In this document: in pieces, positions 21,889-32,589 of the stretch
How the letters are laid out: each line of letters begins with the position of its first letter
Numbering within the stretch: position 1 is the stretch's first letter
Assembly: GCA_036172665.1 (NCBI GenBank)
Contig: CM069872.1
Coordinates: 52,500,101 to 52,564,100, forward strand
DNA length: 64,000 nt
DNA from: Prosopocoilus inquinatus
Lineage: Eukaryota > Arthropoda > Insecta > Coleoptera > Lucanidae
Direction: 5' to 3'
Made by a program: the position numbers and the translations under genes
The notes under the pieces: generated by a model
The model's database searches: none
What the model was told of the DNA's origin: nothing
Seen by the model: the letters and a program-made list of their open reading frames with translations, nothing else

Positions 21889-22965
21889 GTCTTTTTCTAA
21901 TTTATTTTGATTTTGATTTGTTGAGCTTTTTTATTTTCTTAAACACATATTTTTTTGCTTAATTTTTTCTTGGGTTGAATGGAATTTCAATTTTTTTTTG
22001 TTTTTTATTTTTGTTTTTTTATCTTAAAAAGTTAATTTCTGCTTGGGTTGTATAGAACTACGTTTGGTTATGTTGAGGTTGAGATTGGCTGAGCTCTATT
22101 TTATTGATTTTTAATTTTTAAAGATTTTTATACCTATAATTTTTCTTACAATTTTTAATTCTTATTTGTACTAAACGGAGTTAGGTTGAGATCAGTTGAG
22201 TTGGATTGACCATTGAAGTTAATTTTAATTGATATTTAATTATTTTCAATCTTTTAATTTTTATTGTAATTTCTATTCCTCTATTCGCGTCAGATGAAGT
22301 TAGGCTGACGTTAATTGGGTTGAGATTTGTTAAGATTAACTTTAATCTACGTATATATATTTTTAATTTTTTTATTTCTAATTTTTTTAAGTATTTAAAA
22401 AAAATGCTTGTGGAGTTCAGCTGACCTTGAGATTTGTTGAGGTTCATTTTAATCCCTTTATGAATTTTAATATTTTCTTTTAAATTTTTTGCTTGGGGAA
22501 AGTGCAGTTAAATATTTTTCATTAAATATTTTAATTTGATTTTTTTTTGTTTTCTTCATTTTCAATTTTTTTGTTTGGATTAAACAGAATCGAGTTCACC
22601 TTAATCGTTTCTTAATTTTTTACATTTTTTTTACTTTTAATTGTTTGCATTTTAAATGTTTCGCTTCGATTGAATACAATTAGATTGATTTCAACTGTGT
22701 AGGATTAACCTTGAAATCTGTTGAACGTTTTTTTTTGTTTTTTTAAAATACATATTTCCTTTACTTAATTTTTTACTTGGGTCGTATGAAATTTTAATTT
22801 TTTTTGTTTTTTATTTTCAGTCTTAATTTTCTTTTTGTAATTTTTGCTTGGGTTGTGTAGAACTAGTTTGGGTTACGTTGACGGTGAGATTGGCTGAGTT
22901 CTATTTTATTGATTTTTAATTTTTAACGATTTTTATACTTTTAACCTTTGTATGTACAACTGGCC
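21889..22965 (+). repeat. T-rich imperfect tandem repeat
   Basis: Recurring CTTGGGTTG, TTAGGTTGAG-T-G and ATTTTTAATTTTTAAAGATT blocks. 22760-22960 closely repeats 21960-22140. Non-coding. Confidence 0.7.
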
Positions 22966-23370
22966 CTTAACGTCTTTGCAGAAGGAAAGGACAACCGCAG
23001 TGTCTAGAGCACTTATATCGGTGGGAAACTTTTAACGTCTATATAGAGCGTTTACGTGTTCAAGTAAGCGACTAACTTTAGAGCATCTAGATCTTTTACG
23101 TCCATGACATCTACTGATTTAATTTGGCGAAGCGGGCGAGTAAACGTCTATATAGAGCAGCGTTTACGTCTTCAAGTAACTGACCAAGTTTAGCATCTAG
23201 ATCTTTTACGTCCTTGACATCTACTGATGTAATTTGGCGAAGCAGGCGAGTAAACGTCTATATAGAGCGTTTATGTCTTCAAGTAACTGACCAAGTTTAG
23301 AGCATCTAGATCTTTTACGTCCATGACATCTACTGATTTAAATTGACGAAGCAGACAAGTAGCCCGGTGT
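22966..23370. repeat. ~110-bp tandem repeat with AACGTCTATATAGAGC core
   Basis: Cores at about 23034, 23143 and 23253, each followed by TTCAAGTAA, AGCATCTAGATCTTTTACG and GACATCTACTGAT. The same core is in the 29.6-30.5 kb array. Confidence 0.85.
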
Positions 23371-23765
23371 TAATTAAGGCAATCAAGGTCGTTTCTTTGC
23401 GACTTTAATTTCAAAATTATTTCTTGATACTTGTAGCCCCCCGCAAAGCGGTCGAAAGTTTTGTTCAAACAACGGCGATTGTTTGAGCCGCCCCAATTCT
23501 GCCGAATTCCATTCTTCCGCTCTCCTCTTTTCTCCCGTGCGCGAAACTAATTAATTTAAATTAAAACGAAACGTGAAGGTATTTAATTAAAGCCTAAAAT
23601 CATTTTTTGTGAAAAACGCACAAGCAAGAGGTCGAAAACGCAAAATTAAAAAAATGAAAAGGAAAACCGCACAATATTTTGAAGCGTTCCACTAGACAAA
23701 CCTCGCATCTTTGGAGAACGTTTTATTTTATTTAAATAAAATGAGACAAAATATTTTTAAACTTG

Positions 23766-23994
23766 CGGTGAAAAGCAAAAAAATAGTAGACAATTACAGT
23801 TTTCTGTAATTTCTTTTTCTCAAAAAAAGTGCTGTTTAAGTACGGCTTCCAGAGATTACGCACGAATTCGTCAAATCTGACGACTTTCAACTTTTTTTTA
23901 GTGTCACTTGCGAAGTCGCTTTTAAACAGTGCCATTTTCGATTAAGCAAAATTACAGGAAACTGTAATTGTCTGCTTCTTTCTGCTTTCGGCTG
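23766..23994. mobile_element. PAL foldback MITE, copy 6
   Basis: GAAAAGCAAAAAAATAGTAG to GCTTTCGGCTG. Palindromes at 23793-23810 (ATTACAGTTTTCTGTAAT) and 23951-23968 (ATTACAGGAAACTGTAAT). Confidence 0.85.
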
Positions 23995-23999
23995 TAATT

Positions 24000-25068
24000 T
24001 AAAATTTCTTAGTTAAAACTGACAGTAGGTTTTTTTTTTCTGTTTTGAATCGGTTTTTTTTTTTCATTTTTTTTAATTCAGTTAAAAAATAAATGAATTT
24101 GCGCAGCTTAACAGAATAACTGCGTGCATTTAGTTGAGAATAGAAGAAAAAAAAAATGTGTAGGTCACAGTTTTAATTATTACCTTATACAAAGCATAAA
24201 GAATCAAACAAGAAGAATTATGTATCTATTTCCGAAACTAAAACGTTATCTAGATTATGTATTAATTAATTAATGGGTAAGCCGACTTTGAAATACGTAA
24301 TTATTCCGGTTATTAAAGTGTGAGCCAGAAAATCGTTCCATTTCCATGAATTACACGCGACGGTGTCTTTAATTGCGATCCAAAAGAAGCAGGCAGCGCT
24401 CCGGTTTAGTAGCCTCCCATTCCTTCACCGGACCGGCCGGACTCGATTTTTTTCCGGCGAGCGGCGGCGGCGGCGGCGGCGACATTTGCAGCCGCCAACT
24501 ATTGATTTTCGAGAATGCAGGAGAGGAGGTTTGTTTAAAACGGAACGCCTAAACTTTATTTTATTTATACGCGGCGGACGCGCCCGTTGCAAAAAATAGT
24601 GAGGCGAAACTAAAAATAAGTTGCGTAATTCCAGCGATGACCGACCCGATGATTTTTTTTTGTTCGTTTAATTGCAATTCACCTAATTTTGTTCGACCAA
24701 AAAAAAAAAATGCATTGCGGGATTTTGTGCGTACGAAAAATTTAAGCGAGCGAGTTTTCGACCAGGAGGGGGTGTCCTGACGAGGTTAATTTCTCCCTTA
24801 TAAACCCGGCAAGCAAAAAAAAAAAACCTGGCTGGAACGTCGAGGCGCCGAGACGCATGCCCCGAAACATCCATCAATATATTTTAATCTAATCGTGTGG
24901 TACTTATTAATTCAGTATGAAATAATACGCACTGGCTTATAATACGTAAGTAGATGATTAAAACAAATGCGATAAAAATTACACCTACTATAATTTTATG
25001 ACGTATAAAAAAATTTCGGGCGAAAATTTATTTTTATTTTTTTTGTTTTGTATCGATTTGATTGCGTT
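24000..25068. other. No gene seen; GC-rich pocket with (GGC)n
   Basis: 24395-24520 is GC-rich with about seven GGC repeats (24463-24483). It lies 0.6 kb inside the futsch intron and may be regulatory; no exon is recognised. Confidence 0.4.
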
Positions 25069-25074
25069 TCGTAC

Positions 25075-25210
25075 CTTTGGCAACTCGCTGAAGGATAATG
25101 TCCTTGTGCTCTTGGGAGTGCGGCTCTCCGACGACGATGAGGAGGTAGCATCCTGTCAGGGGGCTGGGTGGCGGCGGACCCCCGTCCGATACGCCGTTCA
25201 CAGCCTCCAT
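25075..25210 (-). CDS. futsch: futsch / MAP1-family microtubule-associated protein, first coding exon
   Basis: Reading the minus strand from the ATG at 25210 gives 45 codons plus one base, then a GTACGA splice donor at 25074-25069. The peptide has a short variable start (MEAVNGVSDGG), a proline run and then GCYLLIVVGEPHSQEHKD followed by IILQRVAK. From memory this matches the conserved amino terminus of arthropod Futsch (Drosophila has PPPPSPL-GCYLLIVLGEPHS-EHKD at the same place), a homologue of vertebrate MAP1A/MAP1B. Those proteins bind microtubules in axons and at synapses. The split glycine codon at the donor fits the family continuation GFLSWDV, which should start the next exon. That exon was not found in 1-25074, so the first coding intron is at least 25 kb and the rest of this very long gene lies left of the window. 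An upstream in-frame TTG exists, but the ATG with G at +4 is the likely start. This exon is GC-rich against an AT-rich background. Identification is by remembered family sequence, not by a search. Confidence 0.9.
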
Positions 25211-25560
25211 CCCCGACAACCCTGTACTCCTTCACAGCCCCTATTTAGGATTTTTAAGTGTAGAACTTCTGAAGACCCGAAGAGGTCACACTGACTCCGG
25301 AACGTACCGGAGGCCCGTCAACTCGCGAATGTCGGCTTTCGGTGCGCTATGCAGTAGCTGGCCGCCCCTCGCCCCACCCTTACTCTGAGACACCCCCACT
25401 CACCCGCACCAGCTGACTAAAGTCAGTCGGGCTCGGGGGCCAGGGTGAGAATGAGAATTCGAATACGAATACGAAGCGAATGCGAATGCGAATGCGAATG
25501 GGTCCGCACGAGGACCCCCAGAAGTGGTCCGAAACGCCCGCCGCCGGCTAATTTACAAGA
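25211..25560 (-). promoter_or_regulatory. futsch 5' leader and probable promoter region, GC-rich
   Basis: This block lies immediately upstream of the futsch ATG and is much richer in CpG and GC than the DNA around it. On the minus strand it holds a possible leader donor (GCGG|GTGAGT, near 25405) and acceptor-like AG sites (CCTAAATAG near 25243 and GAGTACAG near 25223), so an untranslated leader exon may be spliced onto the coding exon. A CGAATG/CGAATA hexamer run sits at about 25457-25500. No TATA box stands out. The promoter role is inferred from position and composition; the transcription start cannot be fixed. Confidence 0.45.
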
Positions 25561-25789
25561 GAATGATGCATTTTGCGCTAATTAAAATAATTGCAAAGCC
25601 TTTTATCTTTATCTATTACGTAACGCTTAAATCATAAAACTAATCCAATTCGGTTTAAAGGGTTTTTAATGCGAACGCTCACTAATCTAATCAACCCGAG
25701 AAGTCGCATTTTCTAACACTTCTTAGAATTAAAAATATTCACCTCTCACACGATCCCACCCCCACCTCCGCCGCCCCATTAGTTTTCAC

Positions 25790-27030
25790 TTCGGTTTGTT
25801 CCCGTTTCATTTTATGTTCGCTCCTGCTCTTATAACCAGAGAGTCTACATTTTACGCGTTAAGTCAACGCCCACTTCATACAAGCCTGATTAATAAGGTA
25901 GGAGAATACCCCGACATTTGAAAATTGATTTGATCCCATTTTATTTTATGTTCCTGCTCTTATAACCAGAGGGCCTATATTTTATGCGTTAAGTCAACGC
26001 CCACTTCATACAAGCCTGATTAATAAGGTGGGAGAATACCCCGACCGACACTTGAAAATTGATTTGTTCCCATTTTATTTTATGTTCCTGCTCTTATAAC
26101 CAGAGGGCCTATATTTTATGCGTTAAGTCAACGCCCGCTTCATACAGGCCCGATTAATAAGGAGGGAGAATACCCCGACACTTGAAAATTGATTTGTTCC
26201 CATTTTATTTTAAGTTCCTGTTCTTATAACTAGTGGGCCTATATTTTACGCGTTAAGTCAACGCCTACTTCTTACAGGCCCGATTAATAAGGAGGGAGAA
26301 TACCCCGACACTTGAAAATTGATTTCACTTTGATTTGTCCCGCTTATTATTTTATGTTCCTGTTCTTATAACCAGTGGGCCTATATTTTACGCGTTACTT
26401 CTTACAGGCCCGATTCATAAGGAGGGAGAGTACCCCGACGCTTGAAAATTTGTTTCACTTTGTTTTGTTCCCGCTTCATTTTATGTTCCTGTTCTTATAA
26501 CCAGAGGGCCTATATTTTACGTGTTAAGTCAACGCCCACTTCATACAGGCCCGATTAAAAAGGAGGGAAAACACCCCGACACTTGAAAATTGATTTAACT
26601 TTGTTTTGTTCCCATTTTATTTTATGTTCCTGCTCTTATAACCAGAGAGTCTATATTTTATGTGTTAAATCAACGCTCACTTTATGCAGGTCTGATTCGT
26701 AAAGAGGGAGAATACCCCGACACTTGAAAATTGGTTTCACTTTGTTTTGTCCCGCTTATTATTTTATGTTCCTGTTCTTATAACCAGAGGACCTATATTT
26801 TACGCGTTAAATCAACGCCCACTTTATACAGGTCTGATTCATGAAGTGAGAGAACACCTCGACACTTGAACATTAATTTCACTTTTTTTTGTTCCCATTT
26901 TATTTTATGTTCCTGCTCTTATGACCAGAGGGTCTACATTTTATGCGTTAAAGCAACGCCCAATTCATACAGGTCTGATTCATTAGGCGGGAGAATGCCC
27001 CGACACTCGATTTCACACTGTTTTGTTCCC
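25790..27030. repeat. 130-144-bp tandem array upstream of futsch
   Basis: Nine units with CTTATAACCAGAG at about 25828, 25958, 26092, 26222, 26354, 26494, 26635, 26773 and 26917, each followed by TAAGTCAACGCCCACTTC-like and GAGAATACCCCGACAC blocks. Starts only ~230 bp from the futsch leader. Confidence 0.9.
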
Positions 27031-27179
27031 AAAACGAAGATGTCAGGTCTCAGAAAATTACTTCTCGAAATAAAATGTACCCGACGCGGAATTAGAATTA
27101 AAAAGAAACTTTAATTATTGTGGGGTGAGGGAGGGGCGGGCGATCGGTATCATCTTCAACCGAAACGAAAGAAAGAAAG

Positions 27180-28560
27180 AAGTGCATCGTAACCTCGATT
27201 CAAAACTGACAGCTGTCACTTTTATCTATGAGGTCAAGTTGAAACAAGAATGAGGTTAAATCAACGGTCGAATCAAACTACCTGAAAAAGTGATCACGTG
27301 GTTTAGTTCGATCGTTCACTTACCGCAGCCCTGGTCAGTTAATTTATCGACGAATTTACATTGGCTCCTGTCACTTCGTAACTCAGTTTGAAAGCATTAG
27401 TCACATATAGTTAACATTGACAGCTGTCAATGTCAATTTTTTTTTTCAGTTTACACATCTTTACAAGAAGAGTAAATTTAGGTTGACTAGAGAATTTATG
27501 CTTTGTACACTCCCTTTCACGAAAGGTCGACTGAATCACGTCTCAAGATCACTTTTTACCCCCCCCCCACTTTTCGTAATTATAAGGTTGCGATCATGAT
27601 ATAACCGTAAAACGTAACCTCAAACTATAATTGACACTTGAATTTGAAATTTCTTTACGTCGCTCTGAATGCGTTTAAATTAACCTCAAAACAAACAGGA
27701 AGTAGTTTTTGTTTTGTTTTTGAAGAGTTTCTCTTAACGTAACCTAAAAACCGATAGGTGACCGTAACGTCAAACTAAAATTGACGTTTGAATTTGAGAT
27801 TGTTTACGTCGGCATTTAACTTAACCTCAAAGCGAACATTTTTTGGTTTGAAGAATCTCCTTTGACGTAACCTAAAAACTGATAGGTAACCGTAACGTCA
27901 AACTAAAAATGACATTTGAACTTGAGATTTTCTAAGTCGGCATTTAACTTAACCTCAAAGCGAACATTTTTTTGTTTTGAAGAATCTCCTTTGGCGTAAC
28001 CTAAAAACTAATCGGTAACCGTAACGTCAAATTATAATTGATATTTGAATTTGAGATGTTTTTACGTCACTCTGAACTTAACCTCAAAACGAACGCGAAG
28101 TACGTTTACGTTTTGTTTTCGCAGAATTTCTTTCGACGTAACCTTAATTTAAAACTGACAGGTATCGTGTTAAATCTAGAAACGGGAAACCTAACCTCAA
28201 AATTAAGGTGCAACTAGTTATTAAAGCGACACATGTTGACTTTATTTAAATTTGAAGGCAATTAGTAAGTAACCGTCGCACTTAAACTGACATTCATCCA
28301 TCTGTGCGTGTCTCTGTTTTGAAAGCATGTGAATAACCTCAGGCCAAAAATGACAGCTGTCAATTTGAAATTTTGTTTCGGCCGCCTTTACTTACCGAAA
28401 AATTGTTTGTGACGCAACGTCAAATTTTAAGTTGATAATAATCACTTTAAATTCGAAAGCGTCATAAAATCAACCTCAAAACTAAATTGACACTTGTTTC
28501 CTTTCACTAAATTTAAAATCACGTAACTTACTGCAAGGTTGAACGATTGGACGGACGTTA
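27180..28560. repeat. ~125-bp degenerate array with TAACCTCAAA and TGACAGCTGTCA
   Basis: Best copies are at 27600-28150 (GTAACGTCAAACTAAAA, TTGAGAT, TTAACCTCAAAGCGAACAT, GAATCTCCTTTG). Outlying copies are more diverged. The E-box palindrome CAGCTG in TGACAGCTGTCA occurs three times. Confidence 0.75.
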
Positions 28561-29500
28561 ATAATTAATTTTGCGCATTTGCGCTTTGCCTAAATGTTTG
28601 TACTAAAAAAAATCCGCTTTACCTCCTCAATTAAGAGACAGACGTGGCGTGAATTAAGTTGCCTAAACCAAGTGTAACTTTATCGCGGTTTTAAATTAAG
28701 TCTGGTCCTTGCGTTTACGCGCGGTGCGAACTTATCATTGTTTAGTCTATCGAATCTACTTTCCGACTCCTATCGACCGGGGGAAGTTTACGTAATTGAT
28801 TGAAACACATCAATAATTCCGTTACGCAAAGTAATTTGATTTAAAAAAAGCGAATCAAATATCGAAGGCCGAATTTCTGGATTTAATTTTCGGCGAAAAA
28901 AAAAATTATTTACAAAATAAGATACAATTGGGTTGCGCGGTCCTTGAAAACGAATTATTTCATGCGGCGGATTTTTTTTTGTGACCTCCGCCCCGGTTTT
29001 AAATCCGATTTATTCGAGCCCATACACCCGGGGGGCAGGGGTAATTATATAAAAGAAAGGTACTTTTCGGCCTCGAATGTGTTTTCTTTTTTTTGGGTCG
29101 GTCTCAAATTAATATCTGCGCATTTAAGCAAGCATGGGCGTGTGCCAGTTTACGTTCTTCTTCCGAATCGATCCACAAACAGAGACGACTCCTCTTTGGT
29201 TACATTGGATCGACGTCATGGTCATTTGGAAACTAATTTTAATTGCGAAACAATTGAATGGCACGTGGGATTATGTCAATTTTTAATTTCGAAATTTCCT
29301 CTTAAAAAATAAATTTCTCGCCTAAAAAACACTTTTATAAAAATTTACCCCTACATTTAAGACGGGAAATTTCTTAAATTGGCAACACTGGTCACATTCA
29401 TTATCCAACTTATCGCGAGTGAGGCCCTGTTGAGGAATAAAAAAAGAGCCCGCTCTGGGTAATATTGGGTAATATTCTTTCTCTCTCTGGTGTAAGTGTT
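28561..29500. other. No gene seen
   Basis: A 122-codon open frame at 28944-29312 resembles no family I know and is treated as chance. Confidence 0.4.
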
Positions 29501-29519
29501 TTTGTGTTTTTTTTTGCTT

Positions 29520-30540
29520 TCTATTTTAAACGCTCGAAGAGCACCCGCGCTGATGTTTTCTGAACGCACTCCAATAGTACCGGGATCCGGGAGCGTAAAT
29601 TCATAACGTCTATATAGAGCAGTTACGTCCTCAATTAATCGTGTAAGTGCTTTTGTGCTTGTTACTTTCCATTTTAAACGTTCAAAGACCACCCGCGCTA
29701 GAGTTTCTGAACGCACTCCAACAGTACCGGGAGCCGGGAGCGTAAATTCATAACGTCTATACAGAGCGGTTACGTCCTTAATTAATCGTGTAAGTGCTTT
29801 TCTGTTTTTTGCTTTCCATTTTAACCGCTCGAAGAGCACCTGCGCTAGAGTTTCTGAACGCACTCCAACAGTACCGGGAGCCGGGAGCGTAAATTCATAA
29901 CGTCTATACAGAGCGGTTACGTCCTCAATTGATCGTGTAAGTGCTTTTCTATTTTTTACTTTCCATTTCAAATGTTCGAAGAGCACCCGCGTTAGAATTT
30001 CTGAACGCACTCCAACAGTACCGGGAGCGTAAATTCATAACGTCTATACAGAGCGGTTACGTCCTCAATTAATCGTGTAAGTGTTGTCTGTTTTTTGCTT
30101 TCCATTTTAACCGCTCGAAGAGCACCCGCGCTAGTGTTTCTGAACGCACTCCAACAGTACCGGGAGCCGGGAGCGTAAATTCATAACGTCTATACAGAGC
30201 GGTTACGTCCTCAATTAATCGTGTAAGTGCTTTTCTGTTTTTTACTTTCCATTTTAAATGTTCGAAGAGCACCCGCGTTAGAATTTCTGAACGCACTCCA
30301 ACAGTACCGGGAGCCGGGAGCGTAAATTCATAACGTCTATATAGAGCGGTTAGATCCTCAATTAATCGTGTAAGTGCTTTTGTGTTTGTTACTTTCCATT
30401 TTAAACGCTCGAAGAGCACCCGCGTAATTGTTTCTGAACGTACTCCAAGAGTACCGGGAACCGGGGCCGTAAATTCATAACATCTATATAGAGCGGTTAT
30501 ACCTTCAATTAATTAATCGACGAACTTTAACATCTAGATC
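29520..30540. repeat. 147-bp tandem array (AACGTCTATATAGAGC family), seven units
   Basis: Core starts at about 29605, 29752, 29899, 30039, 30184, 30332 and 30479, i.e. spacing 147, 147, 140, 145, 148, 147. Because 147 is 49 codons, the minus strand is open for 217 codons with a repeating YRRYEFTLPAPGTVGVRSET peptide. A 7-bp deletion near 30019 breaks that frame. Considered non-coding. Confidence 0.9.
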
Positions 30541-30841
30541 TTCATGTCCATGGTTCTCCTAACCGTCAAATAGATTTCTTTTTAAATTTTCTTCCTTCCG
30601 CCTGCGCCATGTCAATTCAAAGAAATTCTGTTCTCGCCGCCCCGAGGAAGAAAAAGGGCGAAACTCCGTCGGCGAAAAGAAGAATTTCAGCTCGGAGGCC
30701 TGTCGACGATGAAATGAAGGCCGATTGTTTTTTCTTTTAGATTTTAGGTTTTCACGTGAGATGATGTTCTTTCTAGAGTTTTAGAAGTACCGGTTTATTT
30801 TGAAAAGTTTAAATGCTTAACTTAACCTAACTTTACCGATA

Positions 30842-31222
30842 TTGCTGCGTCACATCCACTTTTGTAAGTAGGCCCTGTATACAAGGTGCTTGGAAATTGT
30901 TAGTACAGAAAAAAAAACTATGGCATGGAACAGTTCTTCAAGAAACTGTCGAATAGGGCGTGACCTTGAACGGGCACAAACGAAAAAAACAATGAAAATT
31001 TACTTTACTGATACTACTTCGTTACATCCACTTTTCTAAGTAGGCCCTGTATACAAGGTGTTTGGAAATTGTTAGTAGAGAAAAAAAAAACTGTGGCATC
31101 TGGAAAGTTCTTCAAAAAGCTGTCGAATAGGGCGTGACCTTGAACGGGCACGAAAAAACATTGACAGCAACTACTGATACTACTACTACGTCACATCCAC
31201 TTTTGTAAGTAGGCCCTGTATA
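30842..31222. repeat. Tandem head-to-tail partial MITE units
   Basis: CCCTGTATACAAGGTG recurs with ~170-bp spacing (CAAGG at 30882, 31054, 31223). Each junction looks like a right tip (CCTG), TATA, then a left tip (CAAGGTG), as if the element at 31223 had been duplicated in tandem. Unit bodies share GTCGAATAGGGCGTGACC. Confidence 0.7.
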
Positions 31223-31569
31223 CAAGGTGTTTGGAAATTGCTAGTACGAAAGAAAAACTGTAGCATCTGAAAGTGCTAAGAAATCCAAAAAAAAAACATT
31301 TTTCCCCCCATAAAATAACACCATGTTCTTCAACTCATTATTTGTGTAAGCGGCATACATTTCGATAATAATAATATACCGAGTTGTGACTGTTATGACA
31401 GCTTGTTACCTTAACTCAGTGGCGCACCAGCAATTTCCGCCAAATTTTTAATAATTTTTATCTCGAAAACTAAAAGATTTTTATGAGTTAGATTTTTTTT
31501 GCCGATGGCTTCAACTCACCATCACCAACTACCAATTTTGTTTTGTGCTAGAAATTTCCAAACCCCCTG
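31223..31569. mobile_element. TA-target MITE, tip CAAGGTG / CAGGGGG
   Basis: 347 bp with ~28-bp inverted repeats (TTTGGAAATT then CTAG-AC) and TA on both sides. Similar in type to the CAGGGTG element at 17748. Confidence 0.75.
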
Positions 31570-31881
31570 TATGATGTAGTTTTAGAACGGATTCTATTTT
31601 TTTTTTTTTTTGGTAAGCCTAATACTCATCATTATTATTTTCTCATTTGGAGTAGAGAGGGGGGATTTCGATTTTATACGCAGAATTTTTTGAGTTTTCT
31701 CTCTTTTTTTTAATAACTGCAGGCGAACTACAAACTCGTTGCGATTTTTTAATCTTAAGTATCTCCAAAATGGAACACCTTATCAGGGCGAGATAATGCA
31801 TTCTATTGTTGGTTATCTCGCATAATCTCCTTATTGTTTGCATTAAACCCACCATCGTGTGTTCCTTTTGCGTTTCCACAA

Positions 31882-32082
31882 GACCGCACCCCTCCACAGC
31901 CCCTCTTCCCTGTCGATTTGTTCGTAAACTCTCGATGATAACTCAAAGCAAAAAGTTTTTCTTATTTTTTTTTTTAATTCATTATAATCAACAACTTTGT
32001 GTCTTGAGTCATCATCGAGAGTTTACGAACAAATCGAAAGGAAAGAGGGGCAGGGGGGGGGGGTCGGTGGCGGTCTTACAGA
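31882..32082. repeat. Large foldback hairpin
   Basis: Arms of ~75 bp share GATTTGTTCGTAAACTCTCG and CCCCTCTT- in inverted order around an AT-rich loop. The right arm includes a G9 run. Confidence 0.8.
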
Positions 32083-32183
32083 AAAAAAAAATTGATCTCT
32101 TAATAATTCGGCCTTATTCTTTTTAATTCGTTCAAGTCAACAAGAAAAAGGCCGAATTATTAAAAGAAGATCAATTTTTTTTT
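32082..32183. repeat. Second foldback hairpin, directly adjoining
   Basis: AATAATTCGGCCTT opposes AAGGCCGAATTATT, flanked by TTGATCT / AGATCAA and closed by A9 and T9. The loop is TTTAATTCGTTCAAG-like, similar to the loop of the neighbouring hairpin. Confidence 0.85.
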
Positions 32184-32589
32184 GTATTGGCATTCGTTTT
32201 CCCACCTCGAAAGTCCTGGCATGGTGGTAATTATTATCTCGAGGTGTGGCTGTACAACGTAGTTAGTGCAAGAGAAAAAAATCGATTGTCCTCGCAGGTA
32301 TTTTCGTCACATGGAAGCGTTATATTGCAGCACGCTTCGATTTACGATGGGTTTATTATTGGCGATTTCACGTGAATAATTAATTTACCGGCGAGATAAT
32401 TTTATTAAATCAATCCCGGGTACACCGCCGTAAGCTCTGTCAATACCCGATCGTACGTTTTTATTGCGCGCGCTCTTCGATCATTTCCAATAACTTTTTC
32501 TTTGTTTTTTTTTAATAAAAAATTACCTACGACATAATCACCTCACGTTACTTTTGGAAAGCGAATTTTATTAATTTGACTAATTAATT

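Larger units (their letters stand above)
1..25074 (-). other. futsch first coding intron (at least 25 kb, left end outside window)
   Basis: The donor at 25074 opens an intron running left. I searched by eye for the expected next peptide (GFLSWD and following) on the minus strand and saw no candidate. The intron carries the transposons, satellites and microsatellites listed separately. It could also hold nested genes or untranslated exons. Confidence 0.6.

Noticed and set aside
1..25074. Second futsch exon
   Set aside because: No minus-strand sequence encoding a GFLSWD-like continuation with an acceptor was found by eye.
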